A stretch of DNA of 64,000 nt from Mycolicibacterium sp. 018/SC-01/001 (GTDB taxonomy: Bacteria > Actinomycetota > Actinomycetes > Mycobacteriales > Mycobacteriaceae): positions 114,523 to 178,522 of the forward strand of contig NZ_VKAA01000012.1 of assembly GCF_007096635.1 (NCBI RefSeq), read 5' to 3'. The position numbers and the translations under genes were made by a program. Shown piece after piece: positions 34,379-42,967 of the stretch (its first letter is position 1; each line of letters begins with the position of its first letter). The notes beneath the pieces were generated by a model, which was not told the DNA's origin, made no database searches, and saw only the letters and a program-made list of their open reading frames with translations.

Positions 34379-35572
34379 TCACACCCGGTAGTCGGCGAGC
34401 AGCCGCTTGCTGATGATGTTCTTCTGGATCTCGCTGGTGCCCTCGCCGATCAGCAGGAACGGCGCGTCGCGCATGAGCCGTTCGATCTCGTATTCGGTGG
34501 AGTAGCCGTAGCCGCCGTGGATGCGGAAGCTCTGCTGGGTCACCTCGGCGCACACTTCGCTGGCGAAGTACTTCGCCATGCCCGCTGCGACGTCGTTACG
34601 GTCACCGGAGTCCTTGAGGCGAGCCGCATTCACCATCATCAGGTGAGCTGCTTCGACCTTGGTGGCCATCTCGGCCAGCGCGAAGGCGATGGCCTGATGT
34701 TCGGCGATCGGCTTGCCGAATGTGCTGCGCTGCTGGGCATAGCGCACGGCGAGCTCGAACGCGCGGATGCCGACGCCGCAGGCGCGAGCCGAGACGTTGA
34801 CGCGCCCGATCTCGACACCGTCCATCATCTGGAAGAACCCCTGCCCGGGCGCCTCTCCGAGGATGTCACTCGCCTGCGCTCGGTAGCCGTCGAAGATCAG
34901 CTCCGTGGTGTCGATGCCCTTGTAGCCGAGCTTGTGGAGCTTGCCGGGAATGCTGAGGCCCGGCACCACTTTACCGAATCCTGTGGGCTTTTCGACCAGG
35001 AAGGCGGTCAGATTGCGGTGCGGACGTTCCGCGCCCTCGTCGGTGCGTACCAGCGCGGCGACCAACGTCGAGCTGGCTCCGTTGGTCAGCCACATCTTCT
35101 GGCCGTCGATCGTGTAGGTGCCGTCGCCGTTGTCGGTGGCCCTGGTCCTGATCGCCGCCACATCGGAGCCCAGTTCGGGCTCCGACATGGAGAAGGCGCC
35201 GCGTGTCTCGCCAGTAGCCATGCGCGGCAGGTAATTCCGCTTCTGCGCCTCGGTACCGTGCTGGCGGATCATGTAGGCGACGATGAAGTGCGTGTTGACC
35301 ACCCCGGACACACTCATCCAGCCGCGAGCCAGCTCTTCGACGCACAGCGCGTAGGTCAGCAGGGACTCGCCCAGACCGCCGTACTCCTCGGGGATCATGA
35401 GTCCGAACAACCCCATGTCCCGCATGCCATCGACGATCGCCTGCGGGTAGGTGTCGGAGTGCTCGAGTTCCTGAGCCGCCGGGATGACCTCCCTGTCGAC
35501 GAAAGCCCGTACCGTCGAGACGATCTCGGCCTGGAACTCCGTCAGTCCCAGGGTCTGCGCCAATCGCGTCAT
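34379..35572 (-). CDS. Acyl-CoA dehydrogenase (FadE)
   Basis: A 397-residue acyl-CoA dehydrogenase of normal length. Family blocks are FSMSEPELGSDVAAI (FAD contact), MWLTNGASS, GVEIGRVNVSARACGVG and RIHGGYGYSTEYEIERL. The catalytic Glu is in GEGTSEIQKNII. Its ATG overlaps the thiolase stop (ATGA at 35569-35572). It oxidises an acyl-CoA to the enoyl-CoA in the pathway served by the adjacent thiolase, SDR and MaoC enzymes. The chain length or ring substrate is unknown. Confidence 0.9.
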   Translation of the reverse strand: MTRLAQTLGLTEFQAEIVSTVRAFVDREVIPAAQELEHSDTYPQAIVDGMRDMGLFGLMIPEEYGGLGESLLTYALCVEELARGWMSVSGVVNTHFIVAYMIRQHGTEAQKRNYLPRMATGETRGAFSMSEPELGSDVAAIRTRATDNGDGTYTIDGQKMWLTNGASSTLVAALVRTDEGAERPHRNLTAFLVEKPTGFGKVVPGLSIPGKLHKLGYKGIDTTELIFDGYRAQASDILGEAPGQGFFQMMDGVEIGRVNVSARACGVGIRAFELAVRYAQQRSTFGKPIAEHQAIAFALAEMATKVEAAHLMMVNAARLKDSGDRNDVAAGMAKYFASEVCAEVTQQSFRIHGGYGYSTEYEIERLMRDAPFLLIGEGTSEIQKNIISKRLLADYRV

Positions 35573-36786
35573 CGCCCGACTCGTTCAAAGACCGCGGCCA
35601 GACCCTGGCCGCCGCCGATGCACATGGTCAGCAGGCCGTACCTGCCGCCGCGCCGCGCGAGCTCGCGGGCCAGCGTGGCGAGCATCCGCCCCCCGGTGGC
35701 GCCGACCGGGTGCCCCAGGGAGATGCCCGAGCCGTGGACATTGGTCCGATCGAAATCTTCTGCTGCGAAGCCCCATTCGCGGGTACAGGCCAGCGCCTGC
35801 GCCGCGAACGCCTCGTTCAGCTCGATCAGGTCCATGTCGGCCAGCGTGAGCCCGGCTTTGGCCAACGCCTGCCTGGTGGCCGGCACGGGCCCGATGCCCA
35901 TCACGTCCGGACCGACACCGGCGACCGCCCACGACGTCAACGTCACGAGCGGGGTGAGGCCGAGTTGGTCTGCCTTGTCCGCCGTGGTCACCAAACACAT
36001 CGATGCGGCGTCGTTCTGCCCGCTCGAATTACCCGCCGTGACAGTCGCTTCCGGATCGGAGCCGACGAGGATGGGGCGCAGCGCGGCGAGCTTGTCGATC
36101 GAGGTGTCGGCCCGCGGGTGCTCGTCGGTGTCGATGACCTCCTCGCCACCGCGAGACCGCACAGTCACCGGAACGATCGTTTCGGCGAGCAGCCCCTCCT
36201 TCTGCGCCGCGACGGCACGCTGGTGTGAGCGCACGGCAAGCTCGTCCTGCTCGACCCGCCCGATGCCGTACTGGCGGCGCACATTCTCCGCGGTCTCGAG
36301 CATCCCACCGGGGACCGGATGATGTTTACCGCCCGCCGTCGTTCGGCCCCGCGCGAGCGCGTCGTGCACGGTGACGCCGCCGCGGGCTCCACCCCATCGC
36401 ATGTCGGTCGAATGGAACACCGCGTTGCTCATCGACTCGGCCCCGCCCGCGATGACGACATCGTGATCACCGCCGGCGACCTGGAGGCACGCCTGGATCA
36501 CCGCCTGCAGGCCCGAGCCGCAGCGCCGGTCGATCTGCATGCCCGGCACGGTGACGGGCAGGCCGGCGTCGAGGGCGATGACGCGCCCGATGGCCGGCGC
36601 TTCCATCGAGGGGTAGCAGTGCCCGACGATGACGTCGTCGACCGTCTCCGGACTGACCCCGGTGCGGGCGAGCAGGCCCTGCACTGCGGTGACGCCGAGG
36701 TCGACCGCGGTCAAGGGCGCGAACATGCCGCCGTACCGTCCGATGGGTGTGCGCACCGGCTCGCAGATCACGGGCCCCCGCGTCAC
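35569..36786 (-). CDS. Thiolase (acetyl-CoA acyltransferase family)
   Basis: A 405-residue thiolase. The nucleophilic Cys is in IDRRCGSGLQAVIQA, the second catalytic pair lies in HGSGISLGHPVGATGG and the final Cys in TMCIGGGQGLA. The most plausible start is the GTG at 36786, whose GTGA overlaps the SDR stop; a second GTG lies at 36771. It is coupled to the FadE downstream by an ATGA overlap. It would perform the last, CoA-cleaving step of a beta-oxidation cycle. Confidence 0.9.
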   Translation of the reverse strand: MTRGPVICEPVRTPIGRYGGMFAPLTAVDLGVTAVQGLLARTGVSPETVDDVIVGHCYPSMEAPAIGRVIALDAGLPVTVPGMQIDRRCGSGLQAVIQACLQVAGGDHDVVIAGGAESMSNAVFHSTDMRWGGARGGVTVHDALARGRTTAGGKHHPVPGGMLETAENVRRQYGIGRVEQDELAVRSHQRAVAAQKEGLLAETIVPVTVRSRGGEEVIDTDEHPRADTSIDKLAALRPILVGSDPEATVTAGNSSGQNDAASMCLVTTADKADQLGLTPLVTLTSWAVAGVGPDVMGIGPVPATRQALAKAGLTLADMDLIELNEAFAAQALACTREWGFAAEDFDRTNVHGSGISLGHPVGATGGRMLATLARELARRGGRYGLLTMCIGGGQGLAAVFERVGR

Positions 36787-37523
36787 AGGTGCCGCCCGCC
36801 GGTGACTTCGAGAACCGTTCCCGTCATGTAGGAGGACAGGTCGCTGGCCAGGAACAGCGCGACGGCGGCCACCTCGTCGGGCTCGCCGGCCCGCCCCATC
36901 GGAACCTCGGCCACCTTCGAGTCCCAGATGTGTTGCGGCATGGCCTCGGTCATCGCCGACCGGATCAGTCCGGGTTGGATCGCATTCACTCGGACGCCGA
37001 GGTAGGCGAGTTCCTTGGCTGCCGCCTTCGTCATCCCGACGATGCCGGCCTTGGCCGCCGAATAGTTGGTCTGGCCGATCATGCCGACCTTGCCGGAGAT
37101 CGACGACATGTTCACGATCGCCCCGCATTTGTTCTCGCGCATCACCGCCGCGGCCGCCCGCAGACCGTTCCAGGTGCCCTTGAGGTGCACGGCGATCACC
37201 TGGTCGAACTGGTCCTCCGTCATCTTGCGCATCGTGGCGTCACGGGTGATGCCGGCATTGTTGACCATCACATCGAGGTCGCCGAACTGATCGACCGCCG
37301 TCGTCACCAGGGACTCCACCTCGGCAGCGCTGGTCACGTCACAGCGCACGGCCCGAGCCACGTCGGCACCGCCGAGCGAATCAGCCGCGGCTTTCGTCGC
37401 CTCGAGGTTCACATCGCCCAGGACCACGCGGGCCCCCTCGTCGACGAACCGCCGGGCGATCGCCAATCCCAGCCCCTGCGCTCCGCCGGTCACCACGGCG
37501 GTCCGCCCGTCCAGTAATCCCAC
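36783..37523 (-). CDS. SDR, 3-hydroxyacyl-CoA dehydrogenase/FabG-like
   Basis: A 246-residue classical SDR with TGGAQGLGLAIARR, NNAGITRDATM, the Ser of NMSSISGKVG, YSAAKAGIVG and the closing MTGTVLEVTGG. The NAGITRD pattern is typical of FabG-type 3-oxoacyl reductases. In this operon the reverse reaction, oxidation of a 3-hydroxyacyl-CoA, is more likely. It is the first gene of a four-gene operon with thiolase, FadE and GntR, each junction overlapping or within 7 bp. Confidence 0.9.
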   Translation of the reverse strand: MGLLDGRTAVVTGGAQGLGLAIARRFVDEGARVVLGDVNLEATKAAADSLGGADVARAVRCDVTSAAEVESLVTTAVDQFGDLDVMVNNAGITRDATMRKMTEDQFDQVIAVHLKGTWNGLRAAAAVMRENKCGAIVNMSSISGKVGMIGQTNYSAAKAGIVGMTKAAAKELAYLGVRVNAIQPGLIRSAMTEAMPQHIWDSKVAEVPMGRAGEPDEVAAVALFLASDLSSYMTGTVLEVTGGRHL

Positions 37524-37558
37524 TGTGCATCCTCCACGTCATCGGACTTCGGACAGAT

Positions 37559-37577
37559 ATCGTATTTCATATATGAT
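37559..37577. promoter_or_regulatory. Operator between the two arms of the FadE divergon
   Basis: ATCGTATTTCATATATGAT is a 19-bp inverted repeat centred on 37568, with seven of nine base pairs matching. It is strikingly AT-rich for this genome. It sits between the start codons at 37523 and 37607. The shape fits a GntR-type site, and the GntR gene at 33703 is the obvious candidate. Confidence 0.6.
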
Positions 37578-37606
37578 CTGCCGCACGCACAACCCCGAGG
37601 AGACCG

Positions 37607-38773
37607 ATGAGCAACGCCGAGGTCAGCGACGAGGATTTCCGCGAGATCCTCGCGCAGACACGCCACTTCGTCAGGACGGTCGTCGTGCCCCGCGAGCAGG
37701 AGATCCTGACCGAGGACCGTGTCCCGGACGATCTGCGTGATCAGGCGAAGAAGATGGGCCTGTTCGGTTATGCGATCCCCCAGGAGTGGGGCGGTCTCGG
37801 TCTGAACCTGGCCCAGGACGTGGAACTCGCGATGGAACTCGGTTACACCTCGCTGGCGCTGCGATCGATGTTCGGCACGAACAACGGCATCGCGGGTCAG
37901 GTGCTGGTCGGCTACGGCACCGACGAGCAGAAATCCACCTGGCTGGCGCCGATCGCGTCCGGTGACGTCGTCGCGTCCTTCGCACTGACCGAGCCGGGCG
38001 CCGGTTCCAATCCGGCGGGGTTGCGCACCAAGGCATCACGCGACGGCGAGAGCTGGATCATCAACGGCGCCAAGCAGTACATCACCAACGCCCCGACCGC
38101 CGACCTGTTCATCACGTTCGCCCGCACCCGACCGGCCGATGCACAGGGGGCCGGCATCGCGGTGTTCCTGGTTCCCGCCGACACCGCGGGAGTGACGGTG
38201 GGGGCCAAAGACAAGAAGATGGGCCAGGAGGGCGCCTGGACGGCGGACGTCACGTTCTCCGACGTGCGGGTCGGCGACGACGCGCTCATCGGAGGCGCCG
38301 AGGACATCGGCTACCGGGCGGCGTTGTCGTCGCTGGCTCGCGGCCGGGTCCACATCGCGGCACTGGCGGTCGGCACCGCCCAGCGCGCACTCGACGAATC
38401 GGTCGCCTACGCAGCGACCGCGACCCAGGGCGGCACCCCGATCGGCGAGTTCCAGCTGGTGCAGGCGATGCTCGCCGACCAGTACACCGGCGTGACGGCG
38501 GGCCGGGCCATGGTCCGCGATGCCGCCCGGCAATGGCTGACCGGCGAGGACCGCCGGCTCGCCCCGTCGGCGGTCAAGCTCTTCTGCACCGAGATGGTCG
38601 GCCGCGTGGCCGATCTCGCGGTCCAGATCCATGGCGGCGCGGGGTACATGCGCGACGTGCCCGTGGAACGGATCTACCGCGACGTGCGGTTGCTCCGACT
38701 CTACGAGGGCACCAGCGAGATCCAGCGGCTGATCATCGGAGGCGGCCTCGTCAAATCCGCCGGCGGCCGCTGA
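37607..38773 (+). CDS. Acyl-CoA dehydrogenase (FadE)
   Basis: A 388-residue acyl-CoA dehydrogenase. Blocks include FALTEPGAGSNPAGLR, QYITNAPTADLFI, SLARGRVHIAALAVGTAQ and QIHGGAGYMRDVPVER. The catalytic Glu lies in YEGTSEIQRLII. It diverges from the SDR-thiolase-FadE-GntR operon across an AT-rich inverted repeat. Its stop abuts the stop of the convergent MaoC gene with no base between them (TGATCA). Two FadE proteins in one divergon suggest successive or alternative dehydrogenations. Confidence 0.9.
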   Translation: MSNAEVSDEDFREILAQTRHFVRTVVVPREQEILTEDRVPDDLRDQAKKMGLFGYAIPQEWGGLGLNLAQDVELAMELGYTSLALRSMFGTNNGIAGQVLVGYGTDEQKSTWLAPIASGDVVASFALTEPGAGSNPAGLRTKASRDGESWIINGAKQYITNAPTADLFITFARTRPADAQGAGIAVFLVPADTAGVTVGAKDKKMGQEGAWTADVTFSDVRVGDDALIGGAEDIGYRAALSSLARGRVHIAALAVGTAQRALDESVAYAATATQGGTPIGEFQLVQAMLADQYTGVTAGRAMVRDAARQWLTGEDRRLAPSAVKLFCTEMVGRVADLAVQIHGGAGYMRDVPVERIYRDVRLLRLYEGTSEIQRLIIGGGLVKSAGGR

Positions 38774-39226
38774 TCAGCCCACGAAGCGCACGATCGACTC
38801 CGCGATCGCCGCGGGCTTCTCGGATCCCTCGATCTCCACGGTGACCGCCAGCGTGGCCTGCACCGCGTTGTCGAGCTCGTTCACCGTGGAGATCTGCGCG
38901 CGTGCGCGCAGGCGCGCGCCGACCCGTACCGGCGTGATGAACCGAACCTTGTTGTAGCCGTAATTGATCGCCATCGCCACGTTGTCGACGGTGTACAGCT
39001 GATGGGTGAAGTACGGCAGTAGTGACAGGGTGAGCAGGCCATGGGCGATCGTCCCGCCGAACGGGCCGTCGACAGCACGCTCGGGGTCCACGTGAATCCA
39101 CTGGTGATCCTCGGTGGCGTCGGCGAAAAGGTCGACGCGATCCTGCGTGATCTCCAACCACTCGGTGGGTCCGAGCTGCGATCCCTGCGCCGCGACGAAC
39201 TCGGACAGATCCCTGAACTTCTTCAC
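38774..39226 (-). CDS. MaoC-type enoyl-CoA hydratase
   Basis: A 150-residue hot-dog-fold protein with the hydratase motif ATEDHQWIHVDPERA (catalytic Asp and His) and PFGGTIAHGLLTLSL. Enzymes of this type add water to trans-2-enoyl-CoA. It supplies the hydratase step missing from the neighbouring FadE, SDR and thiolase genes. It starts at a GTG with AAAGGAG six bases upstream. Confidence 0.9.
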   Translation of the reverse strand: MKKFRDLSEFVAAQGSQLGPTEWLEITQDRVDLFADATEDHQWIHVDPERAVDGPFGGTIAHGLLTLSLLPYFTHQLYTVDNVAMAINYGYNKVRFITPVRVGARLRARAQISTVNELDNAVQATLAVTVEIEGSEKPAAIAESIVRFVG

Positions 39227-40049
39227 GCCGTCTCCTTTGACCTGTTGATGGGGTCCTCACAGTGCCACAGGCCGGCGCGGTTCCACCCGGGACCGCCGGC
39301 GAATGGCATGGCCTGCCACATGCCGTTGGGGAATTGAGGAACGGACAATTCGAATCACAGCATTCGTTCAGGGGATCAACAAGAATTGTCGATGAGTGCT
39401 CCAATTGATATGGTGAGTTCGCTATTCGTATTTCTGTCGCGAGAGTCAATAATAAAAGGTCCGGCACCGCCCGCAGAATCACTATTTGCAGGTTTGGCAA
39501 ACATTTGCCACGTCGACGTTCCCTGGCGCCCGACGTCCCCGGCGCGCTCCCCATCTCGACGGAAACGCGTGTCCGCCGACATCGCGCAACGCCGGACCAT
39601 CTCGCGGGCACCCGATGGCAAGCCGCGTTGCCGAGCCCTGGACCCGAGCCGCGAAACCATCTCGTTACTGGAGGGTAACCGCATCTGCGCCACCGCTGAC
39701 GCGCACGTCAGAAGCGTCGGAACGGTCTTGATTCGTCGAAAAGAGCAAAGCATCGGCGGACGCGGCGCGCCACTGATTGCGATCGGAACGAACCGGTACC
39801 GATGTTCGCCGCGGCAACACGTGCAGGGGGTTGACCAGCGTCGACTCGCAAGTGTGCAATTGCCGTGACTCCACAGTGAGCGACCGTGACCTGATCGTGA
39901 CCTTTACTGGAATCGGTTTTAGTGGATGACTTCTTCCGGCTCGCTGGAATTTGGCTGTGGATGGGCGAGATACTTGAGAATGAACGTGTTTTTCCGCGTT
40001 CTGCGCAGCACCCGCCCCCGCTAATGCGCCGCCAGAGGAATGGATCGAA
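39227..40049. other. Intergenic region, no convincing gene
   Basis: An 820-bp gap whose middle (about 39340-39510) is clearly richer in A and T than the rest of the window. It contains a 16-bp palindrome TGGCAAACATTTGCCA (39495-39510), GAATTG/CAATTC arms (39331-39351) and a direct repeat CGTGACCT (39885 and 39896, 11 bp apart) upstream of the gene at 40050. Reading frames of 120-160 codons exist on both strands, but they lack mycobacterial codon bias and any recognisable motif. Confidence 0.5.
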
Positions 40050-40802
40050 ATGACGCGTCCGGACTTTGCCTTTGCCGACCTCGATGCCGACCGGCTGGAC
40101 TCCAGCCCGCGGTACTGGGACCCCGCCACAGAGTGCACCGTCATCTACGCACGTCCATCGACTGAACCGGAGTTGTGGTCCGATTTCGTCGCCGGAGCAA
40201 CGCACAGCTACCAACAGCATGGAATCGGCGCAGCCATCGACAGCCATGCTCTGCTCCGCGGTGACGACACCGCACTATTCGCCGCATGCGTCAATGAAGC
40301 GGGCCGAGTAGTCGGCGGGTTGCGCGCAAAGGGTCCCTACCGCTCGGTGGACGAATGCCATGCGACCGAAGAATGGGCCGGGCAGGCCGGCGAGGATGCC
40401 GTCCGCAAGATGGTCGCCGACCGTCTCCCGTTCGGCGTCGCCGAGATGAAGACCGCATGGGTCGCCGACGACCCCGAGCTGAGCCGCCGGCTCACCACGA
40501 GCATCGCGCGCACACCCCTGCACGCCATGGATCTGCTCGGCATCCAGTTCGTCGTCGCGACTGCGGCGTCCTACGTGCTCAAGCGGTGGCTCACCTCGGG
40601 CGGAGTGCTGGCCGCGAAGATCCCGCCCACGCCCTACCCCGACGTGCGGTATCAGACCAGGATCGCCTGGTGGGACCGCCTCACGTTCGCCAATCACGCG
40701 CAGCCGCGGCAGTTCGCCGCCTTCCTGGCCGAGCAGCGCGCCATGACGGGGTCGGACTTCGCGGCAGACCCGGCGGCCGCAGCATCGCGGCGGATGGGAT
40801 GA
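40050..40802 (+). CDS. Conserved hypothetical, possible GNAT/acyl-amino-acid-synthase-like protein
   Basis: A 250-residue cytoplasmic protein without signal peptide. I do not recognise it with certainty. The run FAACVNEAGRVVGGLRAKGP has the look of the central beta-strands of a GNAT-type acyltransferase, where a bulged strand binds CoA, and the following YRSVDECHATEEW resembles proteins related to LuxI/FeeM acyl synthases. It starts at ATG 40050 after AGAGGA, and its stop overlaps the start of moeY (ATGA). Its positional counterpart in M. tuberculosis may be Rv1356c (recalled, unverified). Confidence 0.55.
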   Translation: MTRPDFAFADLDADRLDSSPRYWDPATECTVIYARPSTEPELWSDFVAGATHSYQQHGIGAAIDSHALLRGDDTALFAACVNEAGRVVGGLRAKGPYRSVDECHATEEWAGQAGEDAVRKMVADRLPFGVAEMKTAWVADDPELSRRLTTSIARTPLHAMDLLGIQFVVATAASYVLKRWLTSGGVLAAKIPPTPYPDVRYQTRIAWWDRLTFANHAQPRQFAAFLAEQRAMTGSDFAADPAAAASRRMG

Positions 40803-42967
40803 CCCAGCCTGCACATGACGTCTACGCGGCGTCGATCCTGGACGTGCGCGAACCCGAGGACGCGCAGCGGTGGGCGGCACTGCACGACGATCCCGCTGTC
40901 GCGGTCGTCGACTCGATCTCCGCGCAGCGGGCAGAACTGGCCGCGATACGACCTGCCGTACCCGCCGACCTCGCCGACGAACCCGATCACTGGGCGTACT
41001 ACCCCTGGAGGCGAGCGCTGGTCCGTGTCCTCGGACCCCGCGCGTATCGCCGGCTGAGGTTGGATCGCAATCGCAATCTCATCTCGGCAGAGGAGATGGC
41101 GAGGCTGGGCCGGGTGCGCGTCGGCGTGGTCGGGCTCAGCGTCGGGCACGCGATCGCGCACACCCTGGCCACTCAGGGACTGTGCGGTGAACTGCGCCTC
41201 GCCGACTTCGACGCCATCGATGTCTCGAATCTGAACCGGGTTCCCGCGACGCTTCTCGACGTCGGCGTGAACAAGGCGGTGGTGTGCGCTCGCCGGTTGG
41301 CCGAACTCGACCCCTACCTCACCGTCGTCGTGCAACAGGACGGCCTCACCGCCGGCACTGTCGACGACTTCCTCGACGGACTCGACGTCCTCGTCGAGGA
41401 ATGCGACTCGCTCGACGCCAAAGTCCTCGTCCGCGGCGCCGCCCGGGCGCGCCGCATCCCGGTGCTGATGGCGACGAGCAGCGGCGGACTGCTGGACGTC
41501 GAACGCTTCGACACCGAACCCGACCGGCCTCTGCTGCACGGACTGCTGGGTGAGCTCGCGGAGATGGACGCGGCCACGCTGGCCGGGTTGAGTGCCAAAC
41601 AGAAGGTGCCGCGGGTGCTTCGCATCATCGATGCGTCGGGGCTGCCGGCACGGATGGCGGCGTCACTGCTGGAGGTCGGCACTACCCTGTCGACGTGGCC
41701 GCAGCTGTCGTCGGAGGTCGCGGTCGGCGCCGCGTCGGTGGCCGAGGCCGTGCGACGCATCGGGCTCGGCGAGCCGCTGGCCTCGGGGCGGGTCAAGGTC
41801 GATGTGCCCGCTCTGCTCGATCATCTCGGTGAGCCGGGCGTCGGTCTCGCAGCAGCGGATTCGGACCCGCAGCCCGGCGGTCAGGGCGCGCCGGTCACGC
41901 CGGTCGGTGCCGTCATCGACGTCATGGCGGCGGCCGCGTGGCGGGCACCGTCGGGTGGTAACACCCAGCCGTGGATCATCGAGAAGCGGGCGGCAGCGCC
42001 GGATCGCTGCCTGGACATCCACATCGACCCTGACCTCACCTCGGCCATGGACGTCGGATTCCGCGGCAGCGCGGTCGCGGTCGGTGCCGCCGCGTTCAAT
42101 GCGCGGGTCGCGGCCGCGGCGCAGGGGTACGGCGCGCGGGTCGACTACCGGATCGGTGACGAACGGTTTCCCTTGAGTGCGGCTGTCACGATCGAGGAGA
42201 CCGCACCCGACCTCGCGCTGGCTGAGCTCTATCCCGCGATGCTGCAGCGGGAGACCAACCGACACCACGGCACTCGGATCGAACTCGACGACGCCGTCGT
42301 CACCGAACTGCGCTCAGCCGCGGCTGACGAGGGCGCGCGGTTGGCTCTGCTGACCGATCCGTCGGACGTCGAACAGGCGGCCGCTCTGCTCGCCACGGCC
42401 GACCGGATTCGCTATCTGACGCCGCACCTGCACGCGCAGATGATCGACGAGTTGCGGTGGCCCGGACATCCGTCCCCCGACACCGGAATCGACGTACACA
42501 GTCTGGAACTCGACGATGCCGATGTGGTGCTCCTGGACATCCTGCGCCGCGGCGATGTGATGGCGCATCTGGCGGCATGGGACGCCGGCACCGTGCTCGG
42601 CGACGACAGCCGCGCGAAGGTCGCTGCCGCCGCGGGTGTGGCGATCATCACGGTCACCGGTCACACCATCTCCGACTACGCGCGGGCGGGGGCGGCGGTG
42701 GAATCGGTCTGGATACACGCCCAGCAGCGCGGATTAGCTGTGCAACCCGTTTCGCCGGCGTTTCTCTATGCGGCGGACCGCGACGACTTTGCCGCGCTGT
42801 CGCCCCGCTTCGCCGATGCGTTGGCCGACCTGCAATACACTTTCCGCACGTTGGTATCCGCGGATCCTGCTGAATCGCTGGCGTTGGTGCTGAGGTTGTC
42901 CCGGGCGCCGCGACCGTCGGTCATCAGTCGGCGTCGCGGCGGGAATGACAATTCGTCACCGAGCTGA
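40799..42967 (+). CDS. moeY: MoeY-like ThiF/E1-nitroreductase fusion (Rv1355c family)
   Basis: A 722-residue two-domain protein. Residues about 100-300 form a ThiF/MoeB/E1-like adenylation domain (GVVGLSVGHAIAHTLATQG, then LADFDAIDVSNLNR). Residues about 390-690 are nitroreductase-like (AAWRAPSGGNTQPWIIE and later TVTGHTISDYARAG). No CxxC zinc site is obvious, so classical MoeB function is doubtful. Size and fusion match Rv1355c (moeY, about 715 residues). It overlaps the upstream gene by ATGA and the downstream GGDEF-EAL gene by 23 bases. The biochemical role is not established to my knowledge. Confidence 0.85.
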   Translation: MTQPAHDVYAASILDVREPEDAQRWAALHDDPAVAVVDSISAQRAELAAIRPAVPADLADEPDHWAYYPWRRALVRVLGPRAYRRLRLDRNRNLISAEEMARLGRVRVGVVGLSVGHAIAHTLATQGLCGELRLADFDAIDVSNLNRVPATLLDVGVNKAVVCARRLAELDPYLTVVVQQDGLTAGTVDDFLDGLDVLVEECDSLDAKVLVRGAARARRIPVLMATSSGGLLDVERFDTEPDRPLLHGLLGELAEMDAATLAGLSAKQKVPRVLRIIDASGLPARMAASLLEVGTTLSTWPQLSSEVAVGAASVAEAVRRIGLGEPLASGRVKVDVPALLDHLGEPGVGLAAADSDPQPGGQGAPVTPVGAVIDVMAAAAWRAPSGGNTQPWIIEKRAAAPDRCLDIHIDPDLTSAMDVGFRGSAVAVGAAAFNARVAAAAQGYGARVDYRIGDERFPLSAAVTIEETAPDLALAELYPAMLQRETNRHHGTRIELDDAVVTELRSAAADEGARLALLTDPSDVEQAAALLATADRIRYLTPHLHAQMIDELRWPGHPSPDTGIDVHSLELDDADVVLLDILRRGDVMAHLAAWDAGTVLGDDSRAKVAAAAGVAIITVTGHTISDYARAGAAVESVWIHAQQRGLAVQPVSPAFLYAADRDDFAALSPRFADALADLQYTFRTLVSADPAESLALVLRLSRAPRPSVISRRRGGNDNSSPS

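Noticed and set aside
39376..39868. Frames of 125 and 160 codons on opposite strands in the 39.2-40 kb gap
   Set aside because: No Shine-Dalgarno, no motif, and mutually overlapping. Codon use is unlike the neighbours.
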